Shown one piece after another: positions 31,682 to 38,269 of a stretch of DNA of 64,000 nt. Each line of letters opens with the position of its first letter. The first letter of the stretch is position 1. Location of the stretch: positions 1 to 64,000 of the IMG/VR virus record IMGVR_UViG_3300031857_000129. One strand, 5' to 3'. A program made the translations under genes and the position numbers. The notes under the pieces were generated by a model. The model ran no database searches. It was not told where the DNA came from and was given only the letters and a program-made list of their open reading frames with translations. The DNA is from a virus.

Positions 31682-32248
31682 TTAGAGAATGTCTGCTCTT
31701 ACAAGTAAGTTAGCAGTTTCATCGTCCAGTGTCAACTCTGTTTGAACATTAAGCTCAAGCAGTGTATCCTGTAGCTTCTGCTTACGACGTTTGAGATCGG
31801 CAACAGTTCGTTTGAATTCTTCAACTTCAGCATCAGTGAAGATGCCTGTGTCAATTGTATCGTAACGACCGTACAAGCGGCTTTCTTCCTTAGAATTGCG
31901 CACCTTCTCTAACTTGCCTTCAATAACCTTGTCACTGAGGCGAGCAGTCTTAGTAGACAATCCGTTATAATGCTGAATCTGCTTCTCTAGCATCGCTACG
32001 TCTGCCAACATGTCGTTAATGCCCTGCTCTGCATTAGCACGAGCCACACTACGACGAATTTCAAACAACGCACCAATTAACTTTTCGCGAGTTGAATTAT
32101 GAGCCGTGAAGCGGCCACGCACAGATTCAATCTGTGCCTTGTAGTCTTCATACTCGTTCAACTGCACTGATGTTGGGAAATCAAGACCCTTGATCATTTC
32201 GTTGATTGCTAATTGTACAGCGTTTGCCTTGCGTAGTGTGATTTGCAT
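31682..32248 (-). CDS. Coiled-coil protein, 188 aa
   Basis: Mostly helical with charged heptads (VAMLEKQIQHYNGLSTKTARLSDKVIEGKLEKVRNS; FKRTVADLKRRKQKLQDTLLEL). No enzyme motif. It is the only gene behind the promoter at 32275-32302. Function unknown; a scaffolding or tail-associated role cannot be judged. Confidence 0.65.
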   Translation of the reverse strand: MQITLRKANAVQLAINEMIKGLDFPTSVQLNEYEDYKAQIESVRGRFTAHNSTREKLIGALFEIRRSVARANAEQGINDMLADVAMLEKQIQHYNGLSTKTARLSDKVIEGKLEKVRNSKEESRLYGRYDTIDTGIFTDAEVEEFKRTVADLKRRKQKLQDTLLELNVQTELTLDDETANLLVRADIL

Positions 32249-32274
32249 TTTGTTTTTTCCTTGTTTATGTGTTT

Positions 32275-32302
32275 ATTATACAGCGATTAGTTGTTTTGTC
32301 AA
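32275..32302 (-). promoter_or_regulatory. Sigma70 promoter for the 188-aa gene
   Basis: TTGACA, 16-nt spacer, TATAAT on the minus strand, 27 bases upstream of the start. Confidence 0.8.
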
Positions 32303-32310
32303 CTACTTTG

Positions 32311-33039
32311 TTATTTCTCTACGAATGCTCGTTCAAGTACATAGTCTCCCGGTTCACGTAATGAACCTTCTAACATGTTCTTGCTTTTGCACCACTTAGC
32401 AACTTGTTGATTAAACTCTAAATTACCACACAACATAATTTTATCAGTATTGGAGTTAATTGTTAAGGTGTTATCTAGTTGATCTGTGATTCTTTTACCA
32501 CCTTCGCCGGTCACGATAGGTATGTAATTAAGAATTGGCTTAACCAGTTCTTCTAAATCAGTGCCTTCAAAACTATTTGACAACTCATTGTAGTATGCTA
32601 AATCATTACGATTTCTTACACTATGTACAATGTTAATCTTTGTCCATGTTTCAAGTGTTTCAACGTCACGTATCAAACTCATAAAGGGTGCAAGACCTGT
32701 ACCTGTTGCTAGCAACCATAGATCGCCACCCTTCTTCAATGCATCGTTACGCAACGTGCCTGTGGGCTTTTCCGTCAAAATGATTTCATCGCCAATTTTA
32801 ATGTTTTGTAGTTTGCTAGTCAACTCACCTTCTGTTAGCTTGATGCTTAGAAATTCTAATTCATCTGCCCAAGGAGGACTGACTACGCTGTATGCTCTCA
32901 ATACGTTCTTACCATCAATGTTAAGACCACACATAGCAAACTCACCTGCGTTAAACTTGAAAGTTTGGCTGCGTGTAGTCTTAAAACTGAATGTCCTGTT
33001 GCTCCAGTGATGGACCCATGTAACTGTTTCTGTAATCAT
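32311..33039 (-). CDS. Ferredoxin-NADP(H) reductase (proteobacterial Fpr type)
   Basis: 242 residues, full length for bacterial FPR. FAD-binding RAYSVVSPPWADELEFLSIK is near residue 49, a TSKLQ phosphate-binding turn and KPTGTL follow, ATGTGLAPFMSL near residue 110 binds NADP, MLCGN is near 203, and the C-terminal tail GDYVLERAFVEK is the FPR subclass signature (Ala-Phe-Val-Glu-Lys tail). It moves electrons between NADPH and ferredoxin or flavodoxin. Sits among tRNA genes. Likely acquired from a proteobacterial host and used to shift redox metabolism or feed the oxygenases; that use is inference. Confidence 0.92.
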   Translation of the reverse strand: MITETVTWVHHWSNRTFSFKTTRSQTFKFNAGEFAMCGLNIDGKNVLRAYSVVSPPWADELEFLSIKLTEGELTSKLQNIKIGDEIILTEKPTGTLRNDALKKGGDLWLLATGTGLAPFMSLIRDVETLETWTKINIVHSVRNRNDLAYYNELSNSFEGTDLEELVKPILNYIPIVTGEGGKRITDQLDNTLTINSNTDKIMLCGNLEFNQQVAKWCKSKNMLEGSLREPGDYVLERAFVEK

Positions 33040-33055
33040 TGTCCCTGCTTATTAT

Positions 33056-33147
33056 TGGCGGAAGCGGTGAGATTCGAACTCACGGTAGGGTCACCCCTAC
33101 GTCTGATTTCAAGTCAGGTGCATTAAACCGGGCTCTGCCACACTTCC
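33056..33147 (-). tRNA. tRNA-Ser (TGA)
   Basis: Class II tRNA with long variable arm (GTAGGGG...CCCTAC), anticodon loop CTTGAAA, G73, CCA encoded. Confidence 0.95.
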
Positions 33148-33152
33148 TTTTG

Positions 33153-33323
33153 TTACTTAAAGTCTTCAGGGAGATTTTCCCTAAAAGACAAATCAATTGA
33201 ATTAAGGTTCTTTAGTGCTCTATATGCATACATGGCTGCTAGGCCTGTAACTCCAACAACAGCAAAAAGGGCTACCTTAGGAGCCCATTGCTTTGTCTTT
33301 GATAGAATCTTTTCTCTATTCAC
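33153..33323 (-). CDS. Small membrane protein, 56 aa (GTG start)
   Basis: MNREKILSKTKQWAPKVALF then AVVGVTGLAAMYAYRALKNL: one transmembrane helix at residues 17-36 and a polar tail. It fills the space between tRNA-Ser and tRNA-fMet. Start GTG is the best in-frame choice. Function unknown. Confidence 0.5.
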   Translation of the reverse strand: MNREKILSKTKQWAPKVALFAVVGVTGLAAMYAYRALKNLNSIDLSFRENLPEDFK

Positions 33324-33347
33324 TAATTTTGCTTTCTCTTCTAAAAT

Positions 33348-33422
33348 TGGTTGCGGAGGACGGAATCGAACCGCCGATCTTTAGGTTATGAGCCTAATGA
33401 GTTACCTCTTCTCTACCCCGCG
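33348..33422 (-). tRNA. Initiator tRNA-fMet (CAT)
   Basis: The 5' end CGCGGGG is identical to E. coli tRNA-fMet. It gives the diagnostic C1:A72 mismatch against CTCCGCA and has the A11:U24 pair in the D-stem (GAG/CTC). The anticodon loop CTCATAA matches fMet, A73 and CCA are encoded, and the T-loop is TTCGATT. The anticodon stem has two rather than three G-C pairs next to the loop. These are the features that bar the elongator route and mark initiator tRNA. Confidence 0.95.
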
Positions 33423-33429
33423 TCAAAAT

Positions 33430-34562
33430 GTTATACAGCTGACAACCTATTTGTGCCACCACATTATTGGCACCATTCACCCTTTTCCGGATTAGCATGC
33501 GGGATTCGGTACGTTATTACAGTTACTTGCCCAACGCTTCTATGTTTGTGCTAGGGTATTGCGCCCCTCGTTGTTTACATTTGCTTTGGCTGGCCAGCTA
33601 CTTGCAAACGTGACTTTCACTTACTAACAATTGATTGTCATGTGTATAACATCTTACGTTTTTACTAAGCCTGAGATTACAGCATAGTGAGGAAGTCTTT
33701 GGTCATTACCGCAAGCCTTGCGAGCCGCGTTCTACCTTTATCCACCGGCGTCCTTACGGATCATCCAGTAACTTCCAGTGCTGCCTTTTTTAGAGTGTGG
33801 CGTTTCACTCGTCGTATGTTGCTATTCGTCCATCTATCCTACGCCAGCCTTGCGAGCTGTTCAACGGCGCTAACCGCTTACGTTCTCTATCCGAACAATC
33901 ACTTCTGCCTTGCGAGCTTCTGTGAACCTAATTCACTTACGTGTCAGGTATTAAGCACCTTTCACAACATACCGGGACAGTCTTTCGCTTTTTGTAATAT
34001 CAAAGAAGGATTTGAACCTTCGCCGATTCCTTATCAATGGAATTGCTCTACCACTGAGCTATTTGCGAACCTACTTTGATGTGCTGTCCCAGTTGCTCCA
34101 TATCTTGTTAGATACAGAATACAACACACCAACTGTCTTTTGTCTTGCGGACTACTCAACGGTCTTTCAAGTTTCCGGTTACCCTTCAACTCTCAGACTA
34201 GTGACTTGCCTTTCCCTGCTAGGTTAGACTAGTCACTTACCTATTAGCCGTTTGCAATCGTTAGTTTGGCTGCAAGTTGCGTGAGCGCCAACCCACTTAC
34301 ACCTCACCGAATGGCTCTGGTGCTATGCTTTCGCACAACCTGCCTAACTTACTGCATACCGCCTTTCTACGGACGGGGAGCGGTTCGACATTGCTGTCAC
34401 CTGCCTCCTAGCTTAGGCTTGCATGAATGAACTGTATTGCTACAGCGCAGGTATGTAGGAATTCCTGCTTTGGGTGAGTTGCCTCACTTATTCTAAGGAC
34501 GTCATGCCGCCCAATTAACTATTTTAAAGAACGTTTGTAACAACACTTGTTTGCTACATCAT
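33430..34562 (-). ncRNA. Giant structured RNA candidate (GOLLD/ROOL-like) with embedded tRNA-like domain
   Basis: About 1.1 kb with no credible gene, starting just after a consensus promoter (34569-34596) and ending at tRNA-fMet. The minus strand holds eight GTAAG motifs, nearly all leading into or closing a stem-loop (for example GTGAA/TTCAC, GTGA/TCAC, CAC-GTAA-GTG), three exact copies of GCTCGCAAGGC, and many local hairpins. A tRNA-Ile-like domain is embedded near 34.0 kb. Size, tRNA-array location in a phage and ornate folding fit the GOLLD and ROOL classes of large phage RNAs. Membership is inferred, not shown. Confidence 0.6.
33998..34068 (-). tRNA. tRNA-Ile-like domain (GAT) inside the giant RNA
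   Basis: D-arm GCTCAGTGGTAGAGC, anticodon arm ATTCC-ATTGATA-AGGAAT with GAT, and T-arm GAAGG-TTCAAAT-CCTTC are canonical. The acceptor is not: TCGCAAA against TTTGATA leaves two mismatches, and no CCA is encoded. Instead CTTTGAT pairs perfectly with ATCAAAG 12 bases further upstream, extending the stem into the large RNA. Confidence 0.6.
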
Positions 34563-34568
34563 ATCCTT

Positions 34569-34596
34569 ATTATATACGCTTTTACTTCTTTGTCAA
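34569..34596 (-). promoter_or_regulatory. Sigma70 promoter of the giant RNA
   Basis: TTGACA, 16-nt spacer, TATAAT on the minus strand, with the predicted start at about 34562 where the structured region begins. Confidence 0.78.
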
Positions 34597-34626
34597 CATC
34601 TTTTTTAGATATTTTAGAAATTTTTT

Positions 34627-34980
34627 TCAGCGTCTATGTAACCGCTCAACTTGGACGGTGCAAACACCGCCGCACCCAAGTTTCCTTGCCACACCTTCTG
34701 AGAGATCAATATCGCGACCATTAATAAATGGTCCTCTATCGTTCACTCTTACCTCAACACTCTTACCTTTATGAGAAACTCTCAAAATAGTATTAAAAGG
34801 CAGTGTCCTGTGAGCAACCGTCATACCTTGCGGATCAAACGATTCTCCGTTTGCAGTTCTACTTCCATGTTTATACCAACTGGCTACCATTGTGGTATTG
34901 TTAGGTGGCGGATTCGCATATCCAATTGTCGTACATCCGCTTAACAGAACTCCAAACATTAGTAGAAATGGTTTAGCCAT
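34627..34980 (-). CDS. RlpA-like lipoprotein with double-psi beta-barrel
   Basis: Start at MAKPFLLMFGVLLSGC, giving a lipoprotein signal with lipobox LSGC (Cys16). The barrel follows: ASWYKHGSRTANGESFDP near residue 33, MTVAHRTLPFNT near 53, VRVNDRGPF near 77 and GRDIDLSEG. RlpA proteins act on denuded peptidoglycan strands. At 117 residues it lacks the SPOR domain of E. coli RlpA. May aid lysis or envelope passage. Sits between the giant RNA promoter and tRNA-Gly. Confidence 0.83.
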   Translation of the reverse strand: MAKPFLLMFGVLLSGCTTIGYANPPPNNTTMVASWYKHGSRTANGESFDPQGMTVAHRTLPFNTILRVSHKGKSVEVRVNDRGPFINGRDIDLSEGVARKLGCGGVCTVQVERLHRR

Positions 34981-34994
34981 TTTTTTCCTCCGTT

Positions 34995-35070
34995 TGGAGC
35001 GGGCGAAGAGGTTCGAACTCTCGACATTTACCTTGGCAAGGTAATGCTCTACCAACTGAGCTACGCCCGC
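34995..35070 (-). tRNA. tRNA-Gly (GCC)
   Basis: Acceptor GCGGGCG with CGCCCGC, anticodon loop TTGCCAA, U73, CCA encoded. Confidence 0.95.
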
Positions 35071-35124
35071 ATTCTGCTGCTTTTTAAGGCAGCAGTTTTT
35101 ATTTAGTCCAAAAAATAGACTAAA

Positions 35125-35277
35125 TTAGCTTGGAACTATCTTTGGAATATACGGAACTGCTCTAGGACCACCGTACAGTTGCTCAAAAAGTTTCTTAGCC
35201 TCTTGCGGAGTATCCGCATAGATTCTTTTCTTTTCTTCGCCCTGTGGCGTTCTAACAGTAGTTTCGTACATTGGCAT
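35125..35277 (-). CDS. Small protein, 50 aa
   Basis: Start MPMYETTVRTPQGEEKKRIY with AAGGAG upstream; the longer reading covers tRNA-Pro. It has DTPQEAKKLFEQLYGGPRAVPY, a short beta-beta-alpha pattern seen in several small phage proteins. Function unknown. Confidence 0.6.
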   Translation of the reverse strand: MPMYETTVRTPQGEEKKRIYADTPQEAKKLFEQLYGGPRAVPYIPKIVPS

Positions 35278-35293
35278 GATATGCTCCTTGTAA

Positions 35294-35371
<78 letters not shown>

Positions 35372-35379
35372 AATTCTTA

Positions 35380-35742
35380 CTAGCCTGCGTTTCTTGTAAT
35401 AAAGTTTACACGAACCTTAGCAGGCTTAAAATACTTTTCAATTGTATCTTGTGCAATACCAATATCAACTGGCTTGCACGAGAAAATGTCAAAATAAGCA
35501 TCACCGTTTAAGTCGACCAAGTGTCCACTGATGTTGCTGGTTTCAATCATTTGACAAAAACTAATACCTGCCTTGTCTGGTGCATGGGCTGCAAAATGTT
35601 CAATCATTGGCTCACCAAATGCAACCATATCAATAGCAGGAACTAGTTCCTTAATAAAGTTATAAACGTTATCTCGGCTAGTTACTAATTCCTTATCACA
35701 AGCCGCGCAATCGAACATTGCATGATAACCCCAGTACGCCAT
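35380..35742 (-). CDS. SpeD-like decarboxylase, first copy (diverged)
   Basis: 120 residues, the size of class 1 bacterial AdoMet decarboxylase. The self-cleavage region reads CQMIETSNISGH, with Ser69 as the pyruvoyl precursor, but Asn replaces the usual His after it. FDIFSCKPVD supplies the catalytic Cys89. The family makes decarboxylated SAM for spermidine; some phage members are reported to decarboxylate ornithine or arginine instead. Lies 27 bases downstream of a second copy. Confidence 0.78.
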   Translation of the reverse strand: MAYWGYHAMFDCAACDKELVTSRDNVYNFIKELVPAIDMVAFGEPMIEHFAAHAPDKAGISFCQMIETSNISGHLVDLNGDAYFDIFSCKPVDIGIAQDTIEKYFKPAKVRVNFITRNAG

Positions 35743-35769
35743 GTTTTCCTCCGTTGGGTTAGGGTACTA

Positions 35770-36144
35770 TTATCCTGGTAGCGGTATTTCTACCAAGTTG
35801 TGTTCTCGATCCAAGTATTTCATTTCTACGCTGACTGGATCAAACTCAGCGATAGCCTCAACTACATCATATGGATCTAAAGGCCCACATGTGTAAACAT
35901 CTAACTGCATCATTGCTGGGCTCTGTTCATCCCAGATATGCATTGCGATGTGACTTGTCTCTATAATAGTGACAGCGGTTAACCCTCGGTTACCTACCAC
36001 ATCGCAATACACAGCATAAGGACCCATTAGGGTCTTCATACCAATTTTTTCTATCAAGTTTGGCATCCAAACTTTACTAACTGTCTCCGCACAAATTAGC
36101 GGGTTGTTCACTTCTGCGCGAACTATAAGATGTTTGTGAAACAC
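35770..36144 (-). CDS. SpeD-like decarboxylase, second copy (canonical site)
   Basis: 124 residues. IIETSHIAMHIWDE near residue 61 holds Ser64-His65, the pyruvoyl-forming pair in near-canonical context, and LDVYTCGPLDP holds Cys86. Closer to known SpeD than its neighbour copy. The tandem pair could make two different decarboxylases or a mixed complex for polyamine supply during DNA packaging; this is inference. Confidence 0.82.
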   Translation of the reverse strand: MFHKHLIVRAEVNNPLICAETVSKVWMPNLIEKIGMKTLMGPYAVYCDVVGNRGLTAVTIIETSHIAMHIWDEQSPAMMQLDVYTCGPLDPYDVVEAIAEFDPVSVEMKYLDREHNLVEIPLPG

Positions 36145-36175
36145 TATATCTCATGCCTCTCCTAGTCTAAAGCTA

Positions 36176-36259
36176 TGGTGCCCCAGGGGAGACTCGAACT
36201 CCCACGCCTTGCGACATTGGCTTCTAAGACCAACGTGTCTACCATTCCACCACCAGGGC
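36176..36259 (-). tRNA. tRNA-Leu (TAG)
   Basis: Class II, anticodon loop CTTAGAA, variable arm with TGTCGCAAGGCG, T-loop TTCGAGT, A73, CCA encoded. The only Leu tRNA in the window. Confidence 0.93.
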
Positions 36260-36267
36260 AAATATTG

Positions 36268-36342
36268 TGGTGCCCATTGAGAGATTCGAACTCCCGACCT
36301 ATCGCTTACAAGGCGATTGCACTACCACTGTGCTAAATGGGC
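36268..36342 (-). tRNA. tRNA-Thr (TGT)
   Basis: Acceptor GCCCATT with AATGGGC, anticodon loop CTTGTAA, CCA encoded. Confidence 0.95.
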
Positions 36343-36386
36343 ATTACTTTTTAATTATCACGCAACACTAAACTAAACTATAAAAC

Positions 36387-36460
36387 TGGAGCGGGGTAGG
36401 AGAATCGAACTCCTCGCTTTAGCTTGGAAGGCTAAGGTATTACCACTATACGAACCCCGC
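36387..36460 (-). tRNA. tRNA-Gly (TCC)
   Basis: Acceptor GCGGGGT with ACCCCGC, anticodon loop CTTCCAA, U73, CCA encoded. Confidence 0.95.
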
Positions 36461-36469
36461 ATAAAAACT

Positions 36470-36544
36470 TGGAGCACCGTAGGGGAGTCGAACCCCTCTT
36501 ACCAGGATGAAAACCTAGTGTCCTAACCGATAGACGAACGGTGC
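36470..36544 (-). tRNA. tRNA-Glu (TTC)
   Basis: Acceptor GCACCGT with ACGGTGC, anticodon loop TTTTCAT, T-loop TTCGACT, CCA encoded. Confidence 0.94.
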
Positions 36545-36772
36545 ATATATTCTATAGCTACGCTTTCCCAAGTCGCCCTATAGTGAGTTGTCATCCCTGT
36601 CACTGTGTTTATTGTTTCCTGAGCCGTTACAGTTCGGCACAGCGGTTCGGACTCCCTATATTAGTTTACACTGCCATGGCAGTGTAATGGGCACTCTTCT
36701 TAACGGTTTACCGCCCCCGGCTCTGTTACGCTGAAGCAAGCGACACTGATCACGTTCAGTGCTGACGGGATT
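36545..36772 (-). ncRNA. Structured spacer RNA between tRNA-Ala and tRNA-Glu
   Basis: About 230 bases without an ORF. It contains a perfect 20-base palindrome at 36667-36686 centred on CCATGG, a CACTGA/TCAGTG hairpin near 36743-36763, and other short complementary blocks. Spacing in the rest of this cluster is only 4-44 bases, so this insert stands out. No known RNA recognised. Confidence 0.4.
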
Positions 36773-36848
36773 TGGTGGAGGATAACGGGATCGAACCGTT
36801 GACCTATAGCTTGCAAAGCTACCGCTCTCCCAGCTGAGCTAATCCCCC
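36773..36848 (-). tRNA. tRNA-Ala (TGC)
   Basis: Acceptor GGGGGAT with ATCCTCC (including the G3:U70 wobble, the tRNA-Ala identity pair), anticodon loop TTTGCAA, CCA encoded. Confidence 0.96.
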
Positions 36849-36857
36849 ATAAATCTA

Positions 36858-36930
36858 ACGTAGCCGGTGGAGTCGAACCACTCTAGTCAGCAAAGACAAT
36901 CTGTCTAAGCCCGTACCACTACTGCTACTA
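36858..36930 (-). pseudogene. Degenerate tRNA-like sequence
   Basis: It has a canonical T-loop (GTGG-TTCGACT-CCAC) and a five-base acceptor remnant (GTAGC with GCTAC), plus a GTGGTA D-loop-like block. No anticodon arm can be folded and no CCA is present. Probably a decaying tRNA between tRNA-Asp and tRNA-Ala; a TCT triplet near the middle makes Arg one possibility. Confidence 0.45.
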
Positions 36931-36933
36931 TAC

Positions 36934-37010
36934 TGGCGCACCGTAGGGGACTTGAACCCCTGACCCCCGCCGTGACAGGGCGGTGCGCTAACCAACTGCG
37001 CTAACGGTGC
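36934..37010 (-). tRNA. tRNA-Asp (GTC)
   Basis: Acceptor GCACCGT with ACGGTGC, anticodon loop CTGTCAC, G73, CCA encoded. Confidence 0.96.
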
Positions 37011-37019
37011 AAAATTCTT

Positions 37020-37111
37020 TGGCGGAGATAGTTGGATTCGAACCAACGGTAGAGTTTAACCCCTACGACGGTTTAGCAAACCGCTGCCTTAAGCCTCTCA
37101 GCCATATCTCC
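37020..37111 (-). tRNA. tRNA-Ser (GCT)
   Basis: Class II with variable arm GTAGGGG...CTCTAC, anticodon loop TTGCTAA, G73, CCA encoded. Confidence 0.95.
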
Positions 37112-37116
37112 AAATT

Positions 37117-37192
37117 TGGCTCCACGGGCTGGGATCGAACCAGCGACAGGGTGATTAACAGTCACCTGCTCTACCAACTGAGCTACCGCGGA
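37117..37192 (-). tRNA. tRNA-Asn (GTT)
   Basis: Acceptor TCCGCGG with CCGTGGA, anticodon loop CTGTTAA, G73, CCA encoded. First tRNA after the two promoters at 37252 and 37325. Confidence 0.96.
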
Positions 37193-37251
37193 ATAAATTT
37201 TAATTCCTATTAAATTGTCAAAGAGCGAAACTGTTCTGCAACAGTTTTTTA

Positions 37252-37279
37252 AGTATAACACCTTAAAGAAGTGTGTCAA
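37252..37279 (-). promoter_or_regulatory. Sigma70 promoter for the tRNA/speD cluster (proximal)
   Basis: TTGACA, 16-nt spacer, TATACT on the minus strand. Confidence 0.78.
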
Positions 37280-37324
37280 CCTGTTTTTTAGCAAATCTGC
37301 TAGTGCTTCCTTGCTATGTATCTT

Positions 37325-37352
37325 ATTATAGTGCCTTACTGTGCCTTGTCAA
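37325..37352 (-). promoter_or_regulatory. Sigma70 promoter for the tRNA/speD cluster (distal)
   Basis: TTGACA, 16-nt spacer, TATAAT on the minus strand. With the promoter 70 bases further on it forms a tandem pair, as in strong stable-RNA operons. Confidence 0.8.
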
Positions 37353-37378
37353 CCTGTTTTGGTGTTGTATTTTTGCAA

Positions 37379-37413
37379 CAAAAAAACCCCAGGGTTTTTA
37401 ATCCTGGGGTTTT
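37379..37413 (-). terminator. Rho-independent terminator of the second mini unit
   Basis: Eight-bp G-C rich stem (CCTGGGGT with ACCCCAGG) followed by seven T on the minus strand, just before the distal tRNA promoter. Confidence 0.8.
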
Positions 37414-37438
37414 GAAATGTTAGTTAGTGCTTACTATC

Positions 37439-37531
37439 TTACATTCGCAACCCCAATAGATCGGCGCCTGGATTACTTGCTCCAGGTGTTGTCTCTACTA
37501 GTGATGAAAATGTAAACATTGAAAGTCTCAT
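37439..37531 (-). CDS. Possible 26-30 aa peptide gene with own promoter and terminator
   Basis: MRLSMFTFSSLVETTPGASN..., ending GLRM. AAGGA fits the second ATG (26 aa) better than the first. Bounded by the promoter at 37538-37566 and the terminator at 37379-37413. Could be a small RNA instead. Confidence 0.4.
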   Translation of the reverse strand: MRLSMFTFSSLVETTPGASNPGADLLGLRM

Positions 37532-37537
37532 TCCTTA

Positions 37538-37566
37538 ATTGTATATTTTATTTATCTCTTTGTCAA
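37538..37566 (-). promoter_or_regulatory. Sigma70 promoter of the second mini unit
   Basis: TTGACA, 17-nt spacer, TACAAT on the minus strand. Confidence 0.68.
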
Positions 37567-37586
37567 CAAACTATTTTGAAATAGGC

Positions 37587-37823
37587 TTATTTTGACGAAA
37601 AAATCTTTGCCAGTAGTCGTTCTGCTTCTGGGTACTCTGTCATGTGAGATACAATGTTATCCACTGCGTCTAGAACAGCCAGCTCTGTGTTCACTGCTTC
37701 GCGATGCTGGTTGTTTTGAGCTACTCGTAACGGAATACTGTAACCTGTATAAGGCTGTGTCCACGAATAGCTGATGTTGAAACGATCGTTACTCATCATA
37801 CGCTTGCTCCTAAATCCGCTCAT
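37587..37823 (-). CDS. Unrecognised protein, 78 aa
   Basis: Start MSGFRSKRMMSNDRFN overlaps the previous stop (ATGA). The end, AVDNIVSHMTEYPEAERLLAKI, resembles the end of the 72-aa protein at 38.7 kb (MKTYPDAEALFAKI), suggesting two related small proteins. Function unknown. Confidence 0.6.
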   Translation of the reverse strand: MSGFRSKRMMSNDRFNISYSWTQPYTGYSIPLRVAQNNQHREAVNTELAVLDAVDNIVSHMTEYPEAERLLAKIFSSK

Positions 37824-38269
37824 TGTGAAACCTCCTCCTTGAGATACTTCCAACCTGTAAATTCTTCCCACTCAGCCTGTAGACGCTGGATCTCAGCCTT
37901 GATTGCCTGTTGTTTGTGTCTGCGCCACTCAGTTACAATCTGCTGTGTCTTTTCGCTGTTGACTACATCAGCTACGAATCCGTCAATGCTGCCATACTTA
38001 ACTGCCTTACGAATCCATTCACGATCCACTGTCATGGTCTTTGCGTAGTCAAATCCCCAGTGACCCTTGTCAATTTCAATTTTAGCATTAGGTTCATCCT
38101 TGCGATTGTAGCTATCAGGGCCGCCCATACAGCTGAGTACAGTAAACTCTTCACCTTTGACATCTACTATAACAAAGTAGGGGCAGAACATTTCATTCCA
38201 ATAGTCGCCAGGACGGGGATTGTCCAGTGCTTTTAGATTCTGGAGATCTCGTTCTTTGCTATCAAACAT
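37820..38269 (-). CDS. Unrecognised protein, 149 aa
   Basis: NPRPGDYWNEMFCPYFVIVDVKGEEFTVLSCM is an N-terminal SH3-like beta segment; the C-terminal third is helical (EWRRHKQQAIKAEIQRLQAEWEEF). Overlaps the SWIM gene by eight bases and the 78-aa gene by four. Function unknown. Confidence 0.62.
   Translation of the reverse strand: MFDSKERDLQNLKALDNPRPGDYWNEMFCPYFVIVDVKGEEFTVLSCMGGPDSYNRKDEPNAKIEIDKGHWGFDYAKTMTVDREWIRKAVKYGSIDGFVADVVNSEKTQQIVTEWRRHKQQAIKAEIQRLQAEWEEFTGWKYLKEEVSQ

Noticed and set aside
33430-34562. Cluster of several decayed tRNAs instead of one large RNA
   Set aside because: Only one tRNA-like domain can be folded; the repeated GTAAG stem-loops do not resemble tRNA arms.
36567-36598. 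Cloning-vector contamination suggested by the T7-like match
   Set aside because: Sequence on both sides departs from vector at once and continues into phage tRNA genes; kept as a finding, not as contamination.
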